This document shows positions 29,390-36,792 of a DNA stretch of 53,169 nucleotides, in pieces; position 1 is the first letter of the stretch, and the number at the start of each line of letters is the position of its first letter. A program made the position numbers and the translations under genes. The notes under the pieces are model-generated. The model saw only the letters and a list, made by a program, of their open reading frames with translations. It did no database searches and was not told where the DNA came from. This DNA comes from Candidatus Nitrosocaldaceae archaeon (GTDB lineage Archaea; Thermoproteota; Nitrososphaeria; Nitrososphaerales; Nitrosocaldaceae): positions 1 through 53,169 of the forward strand of contig BPGC01000015.1 in assembly GCA_026002835.1 (NCBI GenBank). The letters run 5' to 3'.

Positions 29390-30466
29390 TCAAAATACAA
29401 ATTGAAACCTATTATCCAATGCTGTCTTCTCTAACCCTCCAATTATTGGTATTGGGTATGAACAATTCTTGCAGCAATTGTTCTCATTTAGATTCCATTC
29501 TGTTATATAATATCCATATCTTCCTATAACTATGCTATTACACTCCGGACAATAGGTATGCTCATATTTATGCCCAGGAACATTGCCTAGATATACATAC
29601 TTTAATCCAACAGATTTAGCTATCTCATAATGCTTTTCTAATGTCTCAATCGGAGTATTTGGGAGATCCATCATCTTGTAATCTGGATGAAATCTTAGGA
29701 AGTGTAATGGAATATCTGGAGATAATTCATCATACACAAACTTTGCTAATCTTTTAGCATATTCTAAATCATCTCCTACTTTTGGAACTACAAGATCCGT
29801 TATCTCTATATGAATTCTAGTCTTGTCTCTAATCTCTCTTAATGTATCAAATATCGGATCTGGATTAGGAACTCCAATATACTTGCGCATAAAATTGGGC
29901 TCGGCATTACCTTTAAAGTCAACAGTAATACAATCTAAGAATTGATTCATCATCTTAACTGCATCTGGAGTTGCATAACCATTTGATACAAATATATTGA
30001 ACAATCCATGTTCCCTTGCTAAAACTCCAATATCTCTAGCATACTCTATGAATATAGTTGGTTCATTATAGGTATAAGCGATCCCTTGGCAACCATAGCC
30101 TAAAGTTTGTTTGACTATATCCTCTGGACTCATAAGCAATCCTTCGATCTTCCTTCGTTGGCTAATATCATAATTCTGGCAATACTTGCATAACCAATTA
30201 CAACCAGTAGTTGCTATAGAGAATACTTTACTTCCTGGTCTGTAATGGATTACTGGTTTCTTCTCTATAGGATCTATATGCCCAGTTATAGCCCTTCCAT
30301 ATACAAATAGATATAGTTTACCATTAACATTTCCTCTTATGCCACATAGTCCTATCTTACCTTCTGGTATTGAGCAGTATCTAGCACAAGCTGTACATCT
30401 AACCCTTCCATCCTCTTTATGATACAATACTGCCTCTTTTCCTGGTACTTTGGTAAACTGGAACAT
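29390..30466 (-). CDS. AmmeMemoRadiSam-type radical SAM enzyme
   Basis: 358 residues. The radical SAM cluster motif is CNWLCKYCQN (C-x3-C-x2-C). An N-terminal cysteine-rich segment (VRCTACARYCSIPEGKIGLC) and the C-terminal CPECN / CCKNC pairs are typical of the AmmeMemoRadiSam system enzyme, formerly annotated as pyruvate formate-lyase activating enzyme. GIAYTYNEPTIFIEYA and ITVDFKGNAEPNFMRKYIG are conserved family blocks. The AMMECR1 and MEMO partners are not adjacent. The modification it performs is unknown. Confidence 0.92.
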   Translation of the reverse strand: MFQFTKVPGKEAVLYHKEDGRVRCTACARYCSIPEGKIGLCGIRGNVNGKLYLFVYGRAITGHIDPIEKKPVIHYRPGSKVFSIATTGCNWLCKYCQNYDISQRRKIEGLLMSPEDIVKQTLGYGCQGIAYTYNEPTIFIEYARDIGVLAREHGLFNIFVSNGYATPDAVKMMNQFLDCITVDFKGNAEPNFMRKYIGVPNPDPIFDTLREIRDKTRIHIEITDLVVPKVGDDLEYAKRLAKFVYDELSPDIPLHFLRFHPDYKMMDLPNTPIETLEKHYEIAKSVGLKYVYLGNVPGHKYEHTYCPECNSIVIGRYGYYITEWNLNENNCCKNCSYPIPIIGGLEKTALDNRFQFVF

Positions 30467-30537
30467 ATTATAACTATCAATTATAGGAATTTAAGTCTTC
30501 AGCATGATATTAATTTCATTATCAATTATGTATAAGC

Positions 30538-31032
30538 ATGTTAGTAGCGGTTGGTTCTTTAAATATGGTAAAGGTTGAAGCTGTAAAGGAAGCATTTGAA
30601 GAGTTTTATGATAACGTAATAATAAAAGCAATAGATGCTAGATATAATACAGAACAACCATTAAGTTTAGAGGATACAGTTAGAGGAGCGATCCATAGAG
30701 CAAAGATAGCAAAAGGTTATGCTGAATTTGGTGTTGGGATAGAAGCTGGATTGATAAGTGTATTAGATTATCGTCTAAATATACAAGTTGCTGCTATCAT
30801 TAAAGATGATATAGCTATAGGTTTTAGTCCAGCATTTCAATTACCAAACAAGTTAGAAAGATTGGTTCTAGAAGGATTAGAATTGGATAAAGCTGTAGAA
30901 ATGTTATATAATATCAAGGATATAGGAGAGAAAGGAGGTATAATAGAGGTATTAAGCAGAAATAGGATAAATAGAAAGTCTTTGATCTCTTCAGCTGTAA
31001 AGATGGCTTTAGTGAAGATTATAAATAAATAA
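30538..31032 (+). CDS. DUF84/YjjX inosine/xanthosine triphosphatase
   Basis: 164 residues, house-cleaning enzyme that hydrolyses non-canonical purine nucleotides (ITP/XTP). The family blocks VAVGSLNMVKVEAVKEAF (phosphate and base binding), EQPLSLEDTVRGAIHRA and FGVGIEAGLI are present. Starts right after a TATA-like region; 16 bases upstream of the phosphatase gene with which it probably forms an operon. Confidence 0.9.
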   Translation: MLVAVGSLNMVKVEAVKEAFEEFYDNVIIKAIDARYNTEQPLSLEDTVRGAIHRAKIAKGYAEFGVGIEAGLISVLDYRLNIQVAAIIKDDIAIGFSPAFQLPNKLERLVLEGLELDKAVEMLYNIKDIGEKGGIIEVLSRNRINRKSLISSAVKMALVKIINK

Positions 31033-31048
31033 TAAGCATAATAATAAT

Positions 31049-31555
31049 ATGACAAGGTTAGGAGATGCGTGGAGGAGAGTTCATGGTATGATTACTAACA
31101 AACCTACAAACTTTTCATGGTTGATAGATAATAGATTAGCGGGTTCTGGGTTGCCTACTTCTTATGATGAGATAGAATGGTTGAAGAGTAATGGCATCAA
31201 GGCTATATTAACGGTTAGAGAGTATCCATTGCCAGAAGAATGGATAGATGGTTTAAATTATATGCATATATACTCTCTAGATCTAATGGCTCCAGAGATC
31301 GAAGATATTGATAAAGGTGTAGAGTTTATTGCTAAAATGATTGATAATGATAAACCAGTGCTAGTTCATTGTGCTGCTGGAAAAGGAAGGACTGGTTTAT
31401 TACTAGCAGCATATCTTATGAAATATCATGATATGGATGTAGATGAAGCGATTAATAAAGTTAGAACTCTTAGACCTGGCTCGATAGAGAGCGAGTATCA
31501 AGAGTTGGCATTGAGATTATATCATAAGTATCTTAATGGCAATAAAAATGGATAA
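31049..31555 (+). CDS. Dual-specificity protein phosphatase
   Basis: 168 residues, cysteine phosphatase of the DSP/PTP superfamily. The signature VHCAAGKGRTG holds nucleophile C108 and R114 (C-x5-R); a general-acid aspartate is plausible in YSLDLMAPEIED (D78). The N-terminal WLIDNRLAGSGLPTSYDEIE matches archaeal members. Substrate unknown (phosphoprotein, or a phosphorylated lipid or nucleic-acid end). Confidence 0.92.
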   Translation: MTRLGDAWRRVHGMITNKPTNFSWLIDNRLAGSGLPTSYDEIEWLKSNGIKAILTVREYPLPEEWIDGLNYMHIYSLDLMAPEIEDIDKGVEFIAKMIDNDKPVLVHCAAGKGRTGLLLAAYLMKYHDMDVDEAINKVRTLRPGSIESEYQELALRLYHKYLNGNKNG

Positions 31556-31558
31556 AAT

Positions 31559-31705
31559 TTATTCTGGAACTGACTCAGTAACTAATCTTCCATCCTCAAC
31601 TCTTATGAATAGATATCTATTATCTTTAAATACTAGAGTTAGTTCATTCTCTCCTTCCTCAATATCCATAAGCTCTTGCCCTTTAATTCCATCATACTTT
31701 GCCAT
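31559..31705 (-). CDS. Small hypothetical protein (48 aa)
   Basis: Not recognised. The ATG at 31705 gives MAKYDGIKGQELMDIEEGEN, then LTLVFKDNRYLFIRVEDGRL and VTESVPE. Strongly acidic, alternating hydrophobic pattern suggesting a small beta sheet. Convergent with the phosphatase gene, same strand as the next gene, 32 bases behind it. The amino-acid pattern looks coding. Confidence 0.55.
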   Translation of the reverse strand: MAKYDGIKGQELMDIEEGENELTLVFKDNRYLFIRVEDGRLVTESVPE

Positions 31706-31737
31706 GCTAGATTAGCATACTATAGGTAATATATTCT

Positions 31738-32262
31738 CTAAACTCTTTTTATTAATATTGGTTCAGATTTAGCATTTATCTCTTCATTAGCAATAAATGT
31801 ATGCTTGCCCCAAGAAGCTTTAACATCAGCATATACTTTATGCTCTCCTTCCTCAAACTTTGAACCAGATAATATAATACTATATTTAACATCGAATAAC
31901 AATTCTTTAGCATGATCTTCGCTTAGAGGTATTACTGGCGATTCATCTATTACTATCATAGCCCAGATCTTCTTGTTAGGAGGAGGCGGAGGTAATTTAG
32001 GATTTCTGCTCCAATAGAATGATGCTTTCCTAACCAAAGTAACCGGTTCTATCAAAGAACCTTTCTCATAGCTTAGATCTAATGTATATTTTATCCTAAA
32101 TAGATTGTCATGCTTATTATATGCTTCGGTCCATACCTTTTGGTTGAATAATTCTCTAACTTCTCCATCAACTTTGAATGATAATTCAAAATCTACTATA
32201 TCCTCAGCCTTTATAGTAGGGTTAGATGCTACAAGCCTAAGATCGCTAATCCAACTACCCAC
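31738..32262 (-). CDS. Hypothetical protein with beta-sandwich look and polyproline run (174 aa)
   Basis: Not recognised. 174 residues with alternating hydrophobic strands (VDFELSFKVDGEVRELF, FRIKYTLDLSYEKG) and a run of five prolines in NPKLPPPPPNKK. No signal peptide or membrane span, so cytosolic. Divergent from rpoL. Confidence 0.6.
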   Translation of the reverse strand: MGSWISDLRLVASNPTIKAEDIVDFELSFKVDGEVRELFNQKVWTEAYNKHDNLFRIKYTLDLSYEKGSLIEPVTLVRKASFYWSRNPKLPPPPPNKKIWAMIVIDESPVIPLSEDHAKELLFDVKYSIILSGSKFEEGEHKVYADVKASWGKHTFIANEEINAKSEPILIKRV

Positions 32263-32306
32263 GCTTTATAATAGTTTATATCCTAAATAAAAACCAAGTA
32301 ATGTAT

Positions 32307-32582
32307 ATGGAGATTAGTATAATAAGTATAAAGGATGAAGAGATGGAACTTAGTATAAAGGATGAGGATATATCTATACTCTATATACTACAGCATGAAT
32401 TGTTAAGAGATGATGAGGTTAAATTTGCTGGATTTGCATTGAAGCATCCGTTAACTCAAGAGTATACTTTTAGGATAGTAGCAAGAGATCCTATAGCATC
32501 TTTAGAGAAGGCTATCAATACATCTATAAGTAATGTTGAAGAATTGAATAATATAGTTAAAGCAAAGGTTGAAAGTATATGA
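32307..32582 (+). CDS. rpoL: DNA-directed RNA polymerase subunit Rpo11 (L)
   Basis: 91 residues from the ATG at 32307; an ATG two codons upstream is equally possible. It is the small dimerisation partner of Rpo3, homologous to eukaryotic Rpb11 and the alpha N-terminal domain. Conserved LYILQHELLRDDEVKFAGFAL and KHPLTQEYTFRIVARDP are visible, followed by the C-terminal helix. It overlaps tfs by four bases, so the two are translated together. Confidence 0.93.
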   Translation: MEISIISIKDEEMELSIKDEDISILYILQHELLRDDEVKFAGFALKHPLTQEYTFRIVARDPIASLEKAINTSISNVEELNNIVKAKVESI

Positions 32583-32908
32583 GATTCTGCCCGAAATGTG
32601 GTACTAGGTTGAAGAATAAATATGATGAGGAGAGCAAACAAGCAGTACTTACATGTACAAAATGTGGCTATGCTGAAGAAGGTGTTAATAAAAAGAGCGA
32701 AGTTATTAGCAGAGATGAACCATCTATAAAGATAGTTGGCGATGAGGGAGAGAATATAGAGACTATGCCTACTATAAAGATCGAGTGCCCAAAATGTGGT
32801 CATGATACTGCGGTATGGTGGATGCTTCAGACTAGGAGTGCCGATGAGCCTACTACACAATTCTATAGATGTGTTAAATGCAATCATACATGGAGACATT
32901 ATTCATAA
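32579..32908 (+). CDS. tfs: Transcription elongation factor TFS (TFIIS-like)
   Basis: 109 residues, stimulates cleavage of backtracked RNA by RNA polymerase. N-terminal zinc ribbon CPKCGTRLKN ... CTKCGY and C-terminal ribbon CPKCGHDTAVWWMLQTRSAD with YRCVKCNHTWR. The acidic tip RSADEPTTQFYRC holds the catalytic DE pair. Second gene of rpoL-tfs-pcn. Confidence 0.95.
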   Translation: MRFCPKCGTRLKNKYDEESKQAVLTCTKCGYAEEGVNKKSEVISRDEPSIKIVGDEGENIETMPTIKIECPKCGHDTAVWWMLQTRSADEPTTQFYRCVKCNHTWRHYS

Positions 32909-32941
32909 AAGTTTAATTAGACAAGCATCTGATAGCATTCT

Positions 32942-33691
32942 ATGCTAATAGCAAGGACAGTAGGACCAGAAGGATGGAAAGCCGTAGCAAGCGCAATTTC
33001 GACATTATTGGAAGAAGCAACGTTTGAAGCAACTAGTGAAAGTATATCATTTAGAGGTATGGATCCAAGCCATGTTGCATTGATAGATATAAACTGGCCA
33101 AACTCTGCATTTGAGGCATATGAATGTGATTCAGAGGTAAGGTTTGGAGTTAGAATAGATGAACTAACCAAATTATTGAAAAGAGCTGATAAGAATGATA
33201 ATATCGAGGTTAGTATTGGTGATGATAATATGTTCACATTAAAGATATTCAATTCTTATAAGAAGATGTATAAGATACATCTAATAGATGCTACTGCAAG
33301 TACTACACCAGTTCCTAAACTATCATTTAACTCAAAGATTGGATTAAGCATACAAGCATTTAAAGATATACTTGATGATGTTGAAGTAGTTGCTGATTAT
33401 GTTACTATAGAAGCAAGCAATGATAAGGTTACATTTTATGGTAAAGGAGATCTAGGAGAAGCGTCTATAACATTAGAGAAAGAGGATAGCAAACTTGAGA
33501 GTTTAGAGGTTAAAGAGAATAGCAAGGCTACATACTCATTAGAGTATTTAAGTAGCATAACAAAAGCGATAGGATCTAGTGCTGAAGGATTGATTATAGA
33601 ATTCTCATCTGCAATGCCAATAAGGCTAGAGTTTGATGTATCAAAGATAGGAAAGATTCACTTCTATCTAGCACCTAGAGTAGAGAGTTAA
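32942..33691 (+). CDS. pcn: DNA polymerase sliding clamp PCNA
   Basis: 249 residues, the trimeric ring that tethers DNA polymerase and repair enzymes. Conserved SISFRGMDPSHVALIDINWP, the interdomain connector and the C-terminal PIRLEFDV..GKIHFYLAPRVE are present. Starts MLIARTVGPEGWKAVASAIS. 33 bases after tfs on the same strand and likely in the same transcription unit. Confidence 0.97.
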   Translation: MLIARTVGPEGWKAVASAISTLLEEATFEATSESISFRGMDPSHVALIDINWPNSAFEAYECDSEVRFGVRIDELTKLLKRADKNDNIEVSIGDDNMFTLKIFNSYKKMYKIHLIDATASTTPVPKLSFNSKIGLSIQAFKDILDDVEVVADYVTIEASNDKVTFYGKGDLGEASITLEKEDSKLESLEVKENSKATYSLEYLSSITKAIGSSAEGLIIEFSSAMPIRLEFDVSKIGKIHFYLAPRVES

Positions 33692-33733
33692 TAATACCTA
33701 AATTTTATTAGTTAGAACTTGTAATATTATATA

Positions 33734-35389
33734 ATGAAAGTCTCAAAGGTAGCGTTAAAATTAGAGTTAAGACCTTTTAATGATAATCTAGATTATATAT
33801 TTGAAGAATATGACAAATTGGTATTACTGCTAAATCAATTCGTCTCTAGGTTATGGTTCATAATAAGTGATGAATTTGAAAGGGATGATAAGAATAAGAT
33901 TAAATCAAGTAACATTAGATATAATCCAATTACAAGGAAATATCTTAAACTATTCAAAGATGTATGTAAATTAGCAAACATAAATATACATGTAGATATA
34001 TTAGAAGAAACATTTTCACAAGTATTAACATTGTATATAAATGCATACAATTCTGGTGGTAGTAAACCAATATTAACTAAATTCAAAAACTCTATACCAC
34101 TCAGATTAAAGAAAAATGGAACTGCTGGTAATCTAAAATTAGTATATAATGATGGATTATTCGCTGAATACACACTAGGTAACAGAAATAAGCCTATTAA
34201 AGGAAGAGCGTTAATTGCATTGAATAAAGATTTAATTAGTGAAAGATTATCCGATGCAAAGATAGGAGATCCATCCAATCTAATCATGGATAATGGCAGA
34301 TATTACCTTTATCTTTCTGCTAGTAAAAATGTAAATCTTCTAAACTACAAGAAACTATCCAAACTAAAGAAGATAAGGATAGTAGGAGTAGATTTTGGCG
34401 TAAGTGATTATATAGCTGCTATGTTCTGTATAGAGATTGAAAATAATGAAAATAAACTAAAATACAGACTCGTAAATGCTAAGCTCATAGATAGCAAAGA
34501 ATATCTTAAGATTCTCAATTCGATAGATAAGTATAATAGAAAAAGGATGTCTTATTCAAAAAGCAAAGGCTCTATATCTCGGAAAACAAAGGATGGCAAA
34601 AGCCTGAGAGTAACAAGCAGAGAACAATTAACAGGAAGGGTAATCAATGAAATAATCAAATTTGCTAAAGATAATAATGCAGAAGCTATTGCAGTAGAAA
34701 ACTTGAAGAGCTTACAATATAGATTGAAAGCTAATAAACTCAGAAAGAAAGCTCTAGGAATTGCATATAATTATTTTAACCGTGGTAAAAGAGGAAAGAA
34801 GAGCTGTATGATAAAATTGAAGCAACTGAAGGCTTATGATATAATGACAAAGTTGAAGAATTCTAACAAACAATTAATATTAAAAGAGAGACGTATTACC
34901 AATAAACATAATCAAATATTAAGTATGTTGCCTTATGGTAAATTATTTAAAGATTTAGAGAATGAGGCTAAATGGAATGGTGGTTTATTCATATCTCAAG
35001 TTAGTGCTTATCATACAAGCCAGAGATGTAGTGTATGTGGGTATGAAGATAATAGTAATAGAGAAAGTAGGAGTATGTTTAGATGTAAATCATGTGGGTG
35101 GAGAATGAATGCTGATCTCAATGCTAGTATTAATATAGCTCTTAATTTAGCAGAAAAAATATACAATAAAGAAGTAGAAAGGGTTAGAGTAAAAGCTCTA
35201 ACTCCTACTTCTAACATAAATGTTGGAAGTAGTCCCTTGAGTCGCATAAGGGAGCATACAAGCTCTCATGATGAGAGCTCACATATCGATGAAGGGAGAG
35301 TTTCTCAAACGGAGCACTATGTGAGTCCTTCTCTTAATGAGAAGGTGAGTGAGGGTTTGTATGCAAGTAATAGAGGCAATGGCGGTTAG
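33734..35389 (+). CDS. TnpB/Cas12f-like RNA-guided RuvC nuclease next to CRISPR array
   Basis: 551 residues. Split RuvC catalytic residues are intact: D220 in RIVGVDFGVSD, E322 in AIAVENLKSL and D461 in MNADLNASINIAL. The zinc finger TSQRCSVCGYEDN ... FRCKSCGWRMNA uses C432, C435, C451 and C454. The first 215 residues form a recognition region without an obvious zinc finger. TnpB proteins usually have about 400 residues and Cas12f 400-550. Residues 490-551 (SSPLSRIREHTSSHDESSHI and onward) follow the RuvC domain and coincide with a structured RNA region. No TnpA, no IS ends, no cas1/cas2. A CRISPR array begins 106 bases after the stop. It could be a domesticated TnpB or a type V-F/V-U effector; the array and anti-repeat favour the latter. 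Confidence 0.85.
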   Translation: MKVSKVALKLELRPFNDNLDYIFEEYDKLVLLLNQFVSRLWFIISDEFERDDKNKIKSSNIRYNPITRKYLKLFKDVCKLANINIHVDILEETFSQVLTLYINAYNSGGSKPILTKFKNSIPLRLKKNGTAGNLKLVYNDGLFAEYTLGNRNKPIKGRALIALNKDLISERLSDAKIGDPSNLIMDNGRYYLYLSASKNVNLLNYKKLSKLKKIRIVGVDFGVSDYIAAMFCIEIENNENKLKYRLVNAKLIDSKEYLKILNSIDKYNRKRMSYSKSKGSISRKTKDGKSLRVTSREQLTGRVINEIIKFAKDNNAEAIAVENLKSLQYRLKANKLRKKALGIAYNYFNRGKRGKKSCMIKLKQLKAYDIMTKLKNSNKQLILKERRITNKHNQILSMLPYGKLFKDLENEAKWNGGLFISQVSAYHTSQRCSVCGYEDNSNRESRSMFRCKSCGWRMNADLNASINIALNLAEKIYNKEVERVRVKALTPTSNINVGSSPLSRIREHTSSHDESSHIDEGRVSQTEHYVSPSLNEKVSEGLYASNRGNGG

Positions 35390-35395
35390 TCAAGC
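35221..35395 (+). ncRNA. Candidate tracrRNA/omega-RNA-like RNA overlapping nuclease 3' end
   Basis: Three hairpins lie in a row: TCCCTT/AAGGGA (35233-35253), AGCTCTCA/TGAGAGCT (35261-35279) and CCTTCTC/GAGAAGG (35327-35345). The nine-base loop of the first contains GTCGCAT (35241-35247), exact complement of the CRISPR repeat end ATGCGAC. Then ATACA (35256-35260) and GCTCT (35262-35266) complement TGTAT and AGAGC of the repeat, in antiparallel order and with almost equal spacing. In published Cas12f guides, as I recall, a tracrRNA hairpin loop likewise pairs with the repeat's 3' end. Ends of the RNA are not determinable from sequence. Confidence 0.65.
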
Positions 35396-35495
35396 TTTAT
35401 AAAAAGATAACATCACTGAAGGTTGACGTTAATATATAAAGCAAATAAGGAAGTAAATTGCTTTAATAGACAAAATGACATAGTTTCATACACGG
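35390..35495 (+). promoter_or_regulatory. CRISPR leader with promoter
   Basis: 106 bases between the nuclease stop and repeat 1. A TATA-like AATATATAAAG at 35431-35441 would start transcription near 35460-35470, just before the first repeat. A hairpin AAAGCAA/TTGCTTT (35438-35464) overlaps it. This side is taken as the leader because the last repeat at the far end is degenerate. Confidence 0.6.
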
Positions 35496-36775
35496 GTTGA
35501 AAGAGCTGTATAGTTAGAATGCGACATTTTATTAGATAATAATTATAATTTCTATCATGAAGTTGAAAGAGCTGTATAGTTAGAATGCGACATATCTTGA
35601 TAAAATATTAAACAAAAAGTCTATAAAGTTGAAAGAGCTGTATAGTTAGAATGCGACAATCCGTATTGCAATATGGTATTTGATATCTCTATTGTTGAAA
35701 GAGCTGTATAGTTAGAATGCGACTTATGCTAAACGAATAATGAGGAAATTAAAACGCATGTTGAAAGAGCTGTATAGTTAGAATGCGACAATTTAATTAA
35801 ATGTATTCTAATGATAATAGGAGCTGTTGAAAGAGCTGTATAGTTAGAATGCGACTTATTTTAATCTTTCTAATCTTAGATTAATACTAATGTTGAAAGA
35901 GCTGTATAGTTAGAATGCGACAATTTAATTAAATGCATTCTAATGATAATAGGAGCTGTTGAAAGAGCTGTATAGTTAGAATGCGACGATACTAAAACAT
36001 TTGCATCTGCTATAAATACTTCAGTTGAAAGAGCTGTATAGTTAGAATGCGACTATCAACTAGCATTAATGTTATAGATCTCTGAAGGCGTTGAAAGAGC
36101 TGTATAGTTAGAATGCGACTGACATTTGGATAGATATGTATGCATGCTTGAAAGATGTTGAAAGAGCTGTATAGTTAGAATGCGACTTGTTAAATATTGC
36201 TTTGCTACTAAACCGTCTAATAAGTTGAAAGAGCTGTATAGTTAGAATGCGACTATATTTCCGTATCAATTACTTCAACGTTTATAGTTGTTGAAAGAGC
36301 TGTATAGTTAGAATGCGACTTAAATGTTATTATGGGATTACCATTATTATCTTTTGGTTGAAAGAGCTGTATAGTTAGAATGCGACTTAATCTTAAGTTG
36401 CTAAAGTCTAGGTTTTTAACTAGTTGAAAGAGCTGTATAGTTAGAATGCGACAAGACTTTATGCTTTGTATGTCTGTTAATTAGATCAGTTGAAAGAGCT
36501 GTATAGTTAGAATGCGACCTAATAGTTCAACCAAAGAAAACCATCACTGCAGAAGTTGAAAGAGCTGTATAGTTAGAATGCGACTTTACCTTTGAATTAT
36601 ATCTAGATCACTTTAAAGACGTTGAAAGAGCTGTATAGTTAGAATGCGACATATAGTTGATTTCATCGCTGTTGATAACTCCGCACGTTGAAAGAGCTGT
36701 ATAGTTAGAATGCGACAGTTTTTGATGAGAAAGCTCTACAAGTATCAAACTTGTTGAAAGAGCTGTATAGAATGT
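35496..36775 (+). CRISPR. CRISPR array, 20 repeats and 19 spacers
   Basis: Nineteen repeats of 30 bases that I read as identical, beginning GTTGAAAGAGCTG and ending AGTTAGAATGCGAC, plus a last degenerate one at 36753 that lacks four bases and loses its 3' part. Spacers are 36 bases, except numbers 10, 11 and 13 with 37. Repeat starts are 35496, 35562, 35628, 35694, 35760, 35826 and so on to 36687. Spacers 5 (35790) and 7 (35922) are the same except for one base. The repeat end GAATGCGAC resembles the GAATGCAAC end of known Cas12f repeats. No spacer matches elsewhere in the window by eye. Confidence 0.98.
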
Positions 36776-36792
36776 TAGCACGTTAACGAACA

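Noticed and set aside
35496..36752. Spacers targeting the mobile island or IS elements in this window
   Set aside because: By eye no spacer matches any part of the window; an exact search on both strands would settle it.
35496..36775. Array read on the minus strand as a type I/III array (repeat end CTTTCAAC)
   Set aside because: GTTGAAAG resembles handles of archaeal type I/III repeats, but it lies at the wrong end of the plus-strand repeat. The degenerate repeat, leader TATA box and anti-repeat all favour plus-strand transcription. No type I or III genes are present.
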